20,875 nt of DNA from CANKHA01 sp034668785. Lineage in GTDB: Bacteria > Pseudomonadota > Alphaproteobacteria > Rhizobiales > Xanthobacteraceae. Each line of letters opens with the position of its first letter. Within the stretch, counting starts at the first letter, position 1. A program made the position numbers and the translations under genes. The notes below the pieces were generated by a model. That model was not told where the DNA came from, searched no databases, and saw only the letters and a program-made list of their open reading frames with translations. The stretch is taken from positions 1 to 20,875 of the forward strand of contig JAXDOS010000007.1 of assembly GCA_034668785.1 (NCBI GenBank). Direction: 5' to 3'. Below are positions 15,613-20,875 of the stretch, in pieces.

Positions 15613-15630
15613 GTTTGCTACCTAATGCCG
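15600..15630 (-). repeat. Right terminal inverted repeat of the cassette
   Basis: Inverted partner of 14132-14161. The 17-base core reads GGTGAGTTTGCTACCTA on the plus strand, followed by ATGCCG at the outer edge. It has one extra base relative to the left end. The outer edge is directly followed by the 8-bp duplication. Confidence 0.8.
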
Positions 15631-15638
15631 GACATTTC
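15631..15638 (+). repeat. Right copy of 8-bp target-site duplication
   Basis: GACATTTC, identical and in the same orientation as 14124-14131. It marks the right boundary of the inserted cassette. Confidence 0.8.
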
Positions 15639-15675
15639 ACCACTCGTTACACACGGTTAATCACGTTCGCGGGTG

Positions 15676-16494
15676 CTATTCGCCGGTCTGCATGAGCGAG
15701 CCATGGCGGCGCGCACTTGCCAGCAGCTTCAGGAAGGCGAACACCGCCGCGCCAAAAAACACCGCGTTGAGCGCCAGCGCCTCGATCATCAGGTCGGCGC
15801 GAAAGACGTTGTCGATCAATAACGCCCGCATTCCTTCGAAGACATAGGTAGGCGGCAACATCCACGCAACCGGCTGCAGCCAATCCGGCAATGTCGCGAC
15901 GGGATAATAGACGCAGGTCAGCGGCAGGAACAAAAACATCAGTGTCCAGGCCATGCTCTCTGCACCGAGGCCGTTGCGCAACAGCAGGCCGGAAACCAGA
16001 ATCCCGATCGCCCAACTGGTCAGGATCAGATTGACGAAGAAGGCGACGAGGCCGAGCCCCATCCCATAAATATTGAAGCCGAAGAAGCCGATGGCAAGAA
16101 ACGACACCGGGACCATGCCGATGAGGAGCCGCAGGATGCTCATGATCATCAGCGCGGTGATGAATTCGGCCGGCCGCAACGGGCTCATCATCAGGTTGCC
16201 GAGGTTACGCGCCCACATCTCTTCGAGAAACGAGATGGAAAAGCCGAGCTGGCCGCGGAACAGAATTTCCCAGAGCAGCAGAGCGCCGATCAAGATGCCG
16301 CTGGCACGGGCGAAAAACCCGGCATTCTGTCCAATGTAAGTTTGCAACAGGCCCCAAGTCAGCATCTGCACCGTGGGCCAATAGATCAGCTCGAGCAGCC
16401 GCGGCCACGACGATCGCAGCAGATACCAGTAGCGCAGCACCATGGCGCCGACGCGCCGGGGCGAGAAAGCGATCGGCTCGACGGGCGTGCTCAT
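15676..16494 (-). CDS. ABC-2 type exporter permease
   Basis: A 272-residue inner-membrane protein of the ABC-2 exporter family (NodJ/YadH-like). About six hydrophobic segments are visible, including residues from GILIGALLLWEILFRG, LIGMVPVSFLAIGFFGF, LGLVAFFVNLILTSWAIGIL and NAVFFGAAVFAFLKLL. The motif SMAWTLMFLFLPLTCVYYPV followed by LPDWLQPVAWMLPPTYVFEG is characteristic of the family. The start ATG 16494 overlaps the ATPase stop by four bases (ATGA), implying translational coupling. Longer upstream forms would be Arg-rich antisense-like sequence and are rejected. The exported substrate (lipid, polysaccharide or drug) cannot be told. The stop lies 37 bases from the cassette's target-site duplication. 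Confidence 0.92.
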   Translation of the reverse strand: MSTPVEPIAFSPRRVGAMVLRYWYLLRSSWPRLLELIYWPTVQMLTWGLLQTYIGQNAGFFARASGILIGALLLWEILFRGQLGFSISFLEEMWARNLGNLMMSPLRPAEFITALMIMSILRLLIGMVPVSFLAIGFFGFNIYGMGLGLVAFFVNLILTSWAIGILVSGLLLRNGLGAESMAWTLMFLFLPLTCVYYPVATLPDWLQPVAWMLPPTYVFEGMRALLIDNVFRADLMIEALALNAVFFGAAVFAFLKLLASARRHGSLMQTGE

Positions 16495-17252
16495 GATACG
16501 CGCTCGCGCATTTCGCCGCGGCCGCGCGCGACATCGAGAAAAACCTCCTCCAGCGTCTGCCGGCCATAGCGGGCGAGCAGCCGCTCCGGCGTGTCGTCGT
16601 CTTCGATCCGGCCCTTCTTCATGATGATGACGCGTTCGCACAGGCGTTCGACCTCGGCCATGTTGTGCGAGGCCAGCAGGATGGTGGCGCCGCGCTCGGC
16701 GCGGTAGCTCTCGAGGCGCCCGCGGACCCAATCGGCGGTGTCGGGGTCGAGCGAGGCGGTTGGCTCGTCGAGCAGCATCAGTTCAGGGCGGTTGAGCAGG
16801 GACTTGGCCAGCGAGACCCGGGTCTTCTGGCCGGCGGAGAGCTTGCCCGTCGGCCGGTCGAGCAGTTCGGTGAGTTCCAGCTCCGCCGCCAAGTCAGCGA
16901 TACGTCCCGCGACGTCCTCGACGCCGTAGAGCCTGGCAAAGACCGTGAGATTCTGCCGTATCGTCAGCCGCATCGGCATATCCACATAGGGACTCTCGAA
17001 ATTCATGCGGTGCAACACGCGGTAGCGTTGCCGCGGCATCTCGGCGCCAAGGACGGTGGCGGTGCCGGAGGTCGGCGCCAACAGACCCATGATCATGGCG
17101 ATAGTCGTGGTCTTGCCGGCGCCGTTGCCGCCGAGAAGGCCGGTGACGGAGCCGGGCGCCAGCGTGAAGGAAATGCCGGCGACGGCGACGGTTTCGCCAT
17201 AGACCTTACTCAGGTTGTCGACGGCGACGGCTGCTTCGGGGGATGCGTTCAT
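16491..17252 (-). CDS. ABC-2 type exporter ATPase
   Basis: Cytoplasmic ATPase partner of the downstream permease, 253 residues from ATG 17252 (MNASPEAAVAVDNLSKVYGE). Walker A GGNGAGKT is at 41-48, signature LSAGQ at 138-142, Walker B LLDEP at 160-164 and the switch histidine H196 in ASHNMAEV. The position normally held by the Q-loop glutamine carries glutamate (E86 in NFESPYVD). The frame also opens at a GTG at 17306, but the extra residues precede the first strand of the fold and add nothing. The ribosome-binding site for ATG 17252 is poor. The gene is divergent from regB, with 147 bases between them. Confidence 0.92.
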   Translation of the reverse strand: MNASPEAAVAVDNLSKVYGETVAVAGISFTLAPGSVTGLLGGNGAGKTTTIAMIMGLLAPTSGTATVLGAEMPRQRYRVLHRMNFESPYVDMPMRLTIRQNLTVFARLYGVEDVAGRIADLAAELELTELLDRPTGKLSAGQKTRVSLAKSLLNRPELMLLDEPTASLDPDTADWVRGRLESYRAERGATILLASHNMAEVERLCERVIIMKKGRIEDDDTPERLLARYGRQTLEEVFLDVARGRGEMRERVS

Positions 17253-17399
17253 GACCGTAGGGCATATCTTGGTTCGAAGGCTTTTGACGTTATTCCCCAA
17301 CTCCACGCAAGTTTTTCTGCCGGATTGGTGCGTAGAATAACAGCGCGTACCTGCCGCCGTTCCGCGTTGAGTGCGCCGGACGAACCGTTAGAATGAGCA

Positions 17400-18743
17400 A
17401 TGCCCGGCTTCCTCCTGGATCACGCGCAACATCCACAACGCAACGTGCGGCTCGATACGCTGGTGCGACTGCGATGGCTCACGGTGATCGGCCAAACTAC
17501 CGCCGTGCTGGTGGTGCATTATGGCTTTGAGTATCTCCTGCCGATCTGGGCATGCCTCGCCGTCATCGCGCTGTCGGCCTGGCTTAATATCGCTTTGCGC
17601 GTCCGCTTTCGCCTCACGCAGCGGCTGGAGCCCGACCGGGCGGCATGGCTGCTCGCCTTCGATATCGCTGAACTCGCGGTGCTCCTGTTCCTAACCGGCG
17701 GATTGCAGAACCCGTTCGCCTTCATGTTCCTGAGCCCGGTGCTGATTTCCGCCACCGCCCTGCCGCCGCGGCTCACATTGATGCTCGGCGCTTTCGCGGT
17801 GCTATGCGCCACGGCGCTGGTATTCGCGCATTATCCGCTGCCCTGGGACAGGGAAGATCCACTGGAGCTGCCGCCCATCTATATGATGGGCGTCTGGCTC
17901 TCGATCCTGCTCGCGATCGGTTTTATCGGTGTTTATGCCTGGCAGATCACCGAAGAGGCACGCCAACTCGCGGTAGCGCTCGCGGCAACGGAACTCGTGC
18001 TCGCGCGCGAGCAGCATCTCTCGCAGCTCGACGGCCTTGCAGCCGCCGCCGCTCACGAACTCGGAACGCCTTTGTCTACGATCACCGTAATCGCCAAAGA
18101 ATTGGAGCGTGCGATCTCTCCAGATTCCCGCCACCGCGATGATGTGCGGCTGTTACGCGAACAGGCGCAGCGCTGCCGCGACATCCTGGCGAAAATCACC
18201 GAACTGTCTTCGAGCGGTGAGCCCTTCGACCGGTTGCAATTGTCGGCGTTGATCGAGGAGGTGGTTTCTCCGCACCGCAATTTCGGCATTGGGATCGACG
18301 TCGTGCTTCCGTCGGAACGCAAGCTCGAGCCGGTGGGCGCCCGTAATCCGGCCATTGTTTATGGGCTTGGCAATATCGTGGAGAATGCCGTCGATTTCGC
18401 GCGCGCGCGCGTGGAAGTCAGGGCCGCTTGGACCGAAGAGGAGGTTCTCATCACGGTCCACGACGATGGCCCCGGGTTTTCCGCGGAAGTCATAGATCGC
18501 CTGGGTGAACCCTATGTTACCACCCGCCGTCCCCGTCCCAGGGATGAAGGGGAAGAACCTGGGCTTGGACTAGGCTTTTTCATCGCCAAGACGCTGCTCG
18601 AACGCTCGGGGGCGACGGTCACCTTCCAAAACCGCAGGTATCCCGATAACGGCGCCGAGATAAGGATACGCTGGAGCCGCGGCGACTTCGAACGCGAGCG
18701 TCCACCCCTAGAGCGCTCTGTGACGTTGTCTTTGACGGAATAG
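17400..18743 (+). CDS. regB: Redox-sensing histidine kinase RegB (PrrB/ActS/RegS)
   Basis: Membrane sensor kinase of the global redox system that controls respiration, photosynthesis, carbon and nitrogen fixation genes in alphaproteobacteria; 447 residues. The N-terminal half has about six membrane segments (residues 25-185) and carries GGLQNPF at 100-106, matching the ubiquinone-binding heptapeptide GGxxNPF of RegB. The phospho-accepting histidine is H219 in AAAHELGTPLSTI. C259 in QAQRCRDIL corresponds in context to the redox-active cysteine of Rhodobacter RegB (Cys265). The ATP-binding domain has N329 in NIVENAVD, DDGPGF at 355-360 and GLGLGFFIAK. ATG 17400 has a weak ribosome-binding site. 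regA follows 60 bases after the stop with no gene between. Confidence 0.95.
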   Translation: MPGFLLDHAQHPQRNVRLDTLVRLRWLTVIGQTTAVLVVHYGFEYLLPIWACLAVIALSAWLNIALRVRFRLTQRLEPDRAAWLLAFDIAELAVLLFLTGGLQNPFAFMFLSPVLISATALPPRLTLMLGAFAVLCATALVFAHYPLPWDREDPLELPPIYMMGVWLSILLAIGFIGVYAWQITEEARQLAVALAATELVLAREQHLSQLDGLAAAAAHELGTPLSTITVIAKELERAISPDSRHRDDVRLLREQAQRCRDILAKITELSSSGEPFDRLQLSALIEEVVSPHRNFGIGIDVVLPSERKLEPVGARNPAIVYGLGNIVENAVDFARARVEVRAAWTEEEVLITVHDDGPGFSAEVIDRLGEPYVTTRRPRPRDEGEEPGLGLGFFIAKTLLERSGATVTFQNRRYPDNGAEIRIRWSRGDFERERPPLERSVTLSLTE

Positions 18744-18803
18744 GGAATAGATATAGGCGGCCAGCCGGCCGTTCCGTTTCAAGACGATATGGAAGCGTAT
18801 GCC

Positions 18804-19358
18804 ATGAGCGACGAAGTGATGACCGCTATCCCGAGCCAGCGGAGCTTGCTGATCGTCGACGACGATAAACCATTCCTTCAGCGTCTTGCCGGCGCCATGC
18901 AAAGTCGTGGCTTTACCGTAACCACTGCGGAATCGGTGGCGGAAGGTCTCCAGCAAGTCGAACAGGCACCACCGGCTTTCGCCGTGGTGGATATGAGGCT
19001 TGGCGACCGCAACGGCCTCGACGTTATCTCCGCGCTCAAGCGCGTCCGGCCCGACGCGCGGGGGATTATCCTCACCGGCTACGGAAACATTGCCACGGCG
19101 GTCACCGCGGTGAAGCTCGGCGCGGTGGATTATCTCGCCAAGCCTGTGGATGCCGACGACGTTGTTGCCGCGCTGCTGGCGCAGGATAACAACAAGATCG
19201 ATCCACCGATAAATCCGATGTCCGCCGACCGCGTGCGCTGGGAGCATATCCAGCGCATTTACGAGCTATGCAGCCGCAATGTCTCGGAGACGGCGCGGCG
19301 ACTCAATATGCACCGGCGCACACTGCAAAGGATTTTGGCGAAGCGGGCGCCGAGGTAG
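18804..19358 (+). CDS. regA: Redox response regulator RegA (PrrA/ActR/RegR)
   Basis: DNA-binding partner of RegB, 184 residues. The receiver domain has the acidic pair D19-D20, the phospho-acceptor D63 in AVVDMRLGD (the same number as in Rhodobacter RegA/PrrA), T91 and K113. A short proline linker (DPPINP) leads to the Fis-type helix-turn-helix at about 158-181 (RNVSETARRLNMHRRTLQRI), which is almost invariant among RegA orthologues. ATG 18804 is preferred over ATG 18789 because GGAAG lies about 8 bases upstream, and because it places the acceptor at D63. The stop is 5 bases before a 47-codon gene, suggesting an operon regB-regA-small gene. Confidence 0.96.
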   Translation: MSDEVMTAIPSQRSLLIVDDDKPFLQRLAGAMQSRGFTVTTAESVAEGLQQVEQAPPAFAVVDMRLGDRNGLDVISALKRVRPDARGIILTGYGNIATAVTAVKLGAVDYLAKPVDADDVVAALLAQDNNKIDPPINPMSADRVRWEHIQRIYELCSRNVSETARRLNMHRRTLQRILAKRAPR

Positions 19359-19363
19359 GTAGC

Positions 19364-19507
19364 ATGGCGAGCCTTCTTCACGGGATCGCCGTAGCTCTTG
19401 GCCTAATCTTATTTGCCGCCGGGCTCATCGCCTTCTGGCGCGGTTTGGGATTGAAGCCACACCCTCCAGAGGAGAGACCGCCGGAAAGATGGGGCAGCGG
19501 GTTTTAA
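19364..19507 (+). CDS. 47-residue single-pass membrane protein downstream of regA
   Basis: A small hypothetical gene with ATG 19364 and stop TAA 19505-19507. GAGGTAGGT, partly overlapping the end of regA, serves as ribosome-binding site. Residues 5-25 (LHGIAVALGLILFAAGLIAF) form one transmembrane helix. The rest is a short proline-rich tail (HPPEERPPE). The gene starts 5 bases after the regA stop and so is probably co-expressed. The stop is 3 bases from the stop of the convergent methyltransferase-like gene. The function is unknown; proximity to the redox pair suggests a membrane-associated helper, which is inference. Confidence 0.65.
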   Translation: MASLLHGIAVALGLILFAAGLIAFWRGLGLKPHPPEERPPERWGSGF

Positions 19508-19510
19508 GCC

Positions 19511-20257
19511 CTACGGCTTCTGGAACTTCAGCACGAATTCATCAACCGGCGTCGGCGCCTTGAAGACGAGGACATCGCGGGTGTCTTCCGGGTGGCGCAG
19601 GAAATCGCCTTGGGCGACGAGCTTGAATCCGGTGGCCTCGATCTCCTTGCGTAAGACGCTTTCCTCAATGCGATGGAGAGTCTTGCAGGCGGTGGTGCCG
19701 ACGCCATCATTCGCCGCGTGATCGGCGATTACCAGATAGCCCCCGGATTTGAGCGCGGCAAACATCTTCCTGTTCATCGCTGCACGGTCGACGTCCATGC
19801 AGGGGACGTCGTGGTAGGCAAAGAAAAAGGTGATCAGATCGAGGTTGGTCACTTCCGGTGGCACGGGATCGGCGTAATCGCGCGTGAGGTGAACGACGTT
19901 CTGCATGGCCGGTGTCTTCGCCCGCGCGGCAAAAGCAGCCACCGCACGCTCATTTCCGTTGGGCGCATCCTGCCCATAGACGACGCCGGCCGGTCCCACG
20001 GCACGCGCCATGAGCTCGGTGCTGTAACCGCCGCCCGCGCCCATATCGAGCACCTTCATACCGGGCTTCACGCCTGTGAAGGCGAGGAGCTTCGTCGGAT
20101 CGCGGCGCTTGTCGGTCTGACGATCCGCGTCGCTGCGGTCGGGCGCGGCGAGAATGGCCGGGTAGTCCTGCGCCAAAACCTGCCCCACGGTCATGAATGC
20201 CATGGCGCCGAAGAAGCCGAGCGCGGCGTAGCGCGCCAAGTATAGGCCTCTGATCAT
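19511..20257 (-). CDS. Exported class I SAM-dependent methyltransferase-like protein
   Basis: 248 residues. The N-terminus is a signal peptide or anchor (MIRGLYLARYAALGFFGAMA, cleavage likely near VLAQ at 27-30). The body has the Rossmann-fold SAM motif I VLDMGAGGGYSTEL (residues 69-82), the acidic motif DLITFFFAYHD, and a motif-III-like strand LKSGGYLVIADHA. This is the predicted-methyltransferase group whose members often carry signal peptides, a puzzling location since SAM is cytoplasmic. ATG 20257 follows GGAGAG at good spacing; the GTG directly before it is less likely. It lies 15 bases downstream of mmcB and is probably in its operon. Substrate unknown. Confidence 0.85.
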   Translation of the reverse strand: MIRGLYLARYAALGFFGAMAFMTVGQVLAQDYPAILAAPDRSDADRQTDKRRDPTKLLAFTGVKPGMKVLDMGAGGGYSTELMARAVGPAGVVYGQDAPNGNERAVAAFAARAKTPAMQNVVHLTRDYADPVPPEVTNLDLITFFFAYHDVPCMDVDRAAMNRKMFAALKSGGYLVIADHAANDGVGTTACKTLHRIEESVLRKEIEATGFKLVAQGDFLRHPEDTRDVLVFKAPTPVDEFVLKFQKP

Positions 20258-20272
20258 CACGTTCTCTCCGGG

Positions 20273-20755
20273 TTAGATTTCCGTGTCGTAGGGCCCATTC
20301 GGGTCCGCGAGCGATTGCAGCCGCAGCGCCGCCGCATGGGCGAAACGCAGCATCATGCTCTTGCGTGTCGCCGCTGGAAGCCGGTGTTCCGGGGCCTCGC
20401 ATTTAATTTCGGCGCCAAAGGCGTCGGCGACGATCAGCCCGGTATCCTGCGGAAATATTTCGCAGGGAACTTCCATGGTGGTGGCGAAGAACAGCCGGTC
20501 GCAATGCAGGCGGTAATCCATCCATTTCTGGTCGGCGCGGAAATCCTCGATGGAGGATTTGATCTCCACGATCCAGATTTCGCCATCGCTGTCCAGAGCG
20601 ACCAAGTCAGCGCGGCGACCCGATGGCAGCGCCAATTCGCCGACGCAGGCAAAGCCAAGCGACAGCAAAAGCCGCCCGGTGCCGCGCGCGACGGCGAGCG
20701 CGGTCTGCGATTGGCGGCCGTCCACGGGAAAAGGCTGAACGATTTTCAAACGCAT
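20273..20755 (-). CDS. mmcB: MmcB family DNA repair protein (PD-(D/E)xK-like)
   Basis: A 160-residue protein of the MmcB (DUF1052) family, described in Caulobacter as a DNA-damage-inducible repair factor. The nuclease-like core is visible: E40 in VGELALP, D50 in RRADLVAL, and E64-x-K66 in WIVEIKSS, the order expected for a PD-(D/E)xK site. The start of the family signature is GRQSQTALAVARGTGRLLL. ATG 20755 is chosen; the ribosome-binding site is weak. A near-consensus LexA box overlaps the first codons. The methyltransferase-like gene follows 15 bases after the stop. Confidence 0.9.
   Translation of the reverse strand: MRLKIVQPFPVDGRQSQTALAVARGTGRLLLSLGFACVGELALPSGRRADLVALDSDGEIWIVEIKSSIEDFRADQKWMDYRLHCDRLFFATTMEVPCEIFPQDTGLIVADAFGAEIKCEAPEHRLPAATRKSMMLRFAHAAALRLQSLADPNGPYDTEI
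20737..20751 (-). promoter_or_regulatory. Possible LexA (SOS) box overlapping the mmcB start
   Basis: On the minus strand GTTTGAAAATCGTTC matches the alphaproteobacterial SOS box GTTC-N7-GTTC with one mismatch in the first half-site. It covers codons 2-7 of mmcB. MmcB is known to be SOS-regulated in Caulobacter, which makes the match more credible, but a site inside the coding region is unusual and one mismatch in eight fixed bases can occur by chance. Confidence 0.3.
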
Positions 20756-20820
20756 GGGGCGACCATGACATGGCGAGAGGAGAAGGCAAGTTAAAGAAGA
20801 TTGCGCTTACTTGCTTCCTT

Positions 20821-20875
20821 CCCTCTCCCCTTGCGGGAGAGGGTGGCGAGGACGAATGCAAGTGAAGTCCGAGCC
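20821..20875. repeat. Palindromic repeat at the right edge (cut by window end)
   Basis: CCCTCTCCC (20821-20829) and GGGAGAGGG (20835-20843) form a perfect 9-bp stem with a 5-base loop. GGCGAGGAC (20846-20854) and GTCCGAGCC (20867-20875) form a second imperfect pair that reaches the last base. This wording recalls a very common intergenic repeat of Hyphomicrobiales genomes. It may also terminate a gene entering from the right. Confidence 0.6.

Larger units (their letters stand above)
14132..15630. mobile_element. Non-autonomous transposable cassette (mobile-insertion-cassette type), 1,499 bp
   Basis: The segment is delimited by inverted repeats whose 22- and 23-bp cores differ by one inserted base. 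It is flanked by the perfect 8-bp direct repeat GACATTTC. Inside are a two-gene unit (68 and 204 residues), a structured region and a frameshifted small gene, all on the minus strand. The 204-residue gene stops directly at the left repeat. No transposase or recombinase is recognisable, so movement would need a transposase in trans. The interior is visibly less GC-rich than the host genes: 14161-14220 has only 26 G/C of 60. The insertion lies in the gap between phaZ and the ABC-2 permease gene. An 8-bp duplication occurs in several IS families; I cannot assign one from the ends. Confidence 0.75.

Noticed and set aside
16495..16731. 79-residue upstream extension of the exporter permease
   Set aside because: Arg/Pro-rich shadow of the ATPase gene; the ATG overlapping the ATPase stop is a standard coupled start.
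1..20875. CRISPR array, rRNA or intact tRNA genes
   Set aside because: No regularly spaced direct repeats and no tRNA or rRNA signature sequences were seen on reading the window.

Overview
The window looks like chromosome of a GC-rich alphaproteobacterium, most likely order Hyphomicrobiales (Rhizobiales), near Bradyrhizobium/Xanthobacteraceae-type genomes. The supporting markers are a GlnD with two ACT domains, a RegB/RegA (PrrBA, ActSR) redox two-component pair, an MmcB-type repair nuclease, an intracellular PHA depolymerase, a CtrA-type operator motif, and palindromic intergenic repeats of the kind scattered through these genomes. The assignment rests on family recognition, not on a database search.

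Layout. 1-2223: 3' three quarters of mutS. 2220-5698 (minus): an OsmC-type peroxidase-like protein, then a three-gene importer of the sulfonate/taurine/nitrate class (binding protein, permease, ATPase); two palindromic repeat elements lie in its gaps. 5993-8785: glnD, the PII uridylyltransferase of nitrogen control. 8825-9079 (minus): small secreted Lys/Ala-rich protein. 9320-11485: class A penicillin-binding protein with a perfect CtrA-type box upstream. 11490-12299 (minus): YgjP/DUF45 zinc metallopeptidase. 12666-14003 (minus): phaZ. 14124-15638: a mobile cassette, described below. 15676-17252 (minus): ABC-2 exporter ATPase and permease, translationally coupled. 17400-19507: regB, regA and a 47-residue membrane protein. 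19511-20755 (minus): mmcB and an exported SAM-methyltransferase-like protein. The right edge lies inside another palindromic repeat.

The main discovery candidate is the 1,499-bp segment 14132-15630. It begins and ends with near-identical inverted repeats of about 30 bp and is bracketed by a perfect 8-bp direct repeat (GACATTTC), the footprint of a transposition event. I see no transposase in it. It carries a two-gene unit of unknown function (68 and 204 residues, minus strand), a nested 56-nt stem-loop with a second GC-rich hairpin, and a small helix-turn-helix-like gene broken by an apparent one-base deletion. This fits a mobile insertion cassette: a non-autonomous transposon moved in trans, carrying passenger genes. 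It sits between phaZ and the ABC-2 exporter, and removing it with one copy of the direct repeat restores a plausible short intergenic region.

Other points of regulation: the CtrA-type box (9221-9236) would tie cell-wall synthesis to the cell cycle; a near-consensus alphaproteobacterial SOS box overlaps the first codons of mmcB; regB and regA are adjacent without the senC/prrC gene found in the classical locus, and a tiny membrane protein gene follows regA by 5 bases. The remaining genes are ordinary chromosomal housekeeping or metabolism.
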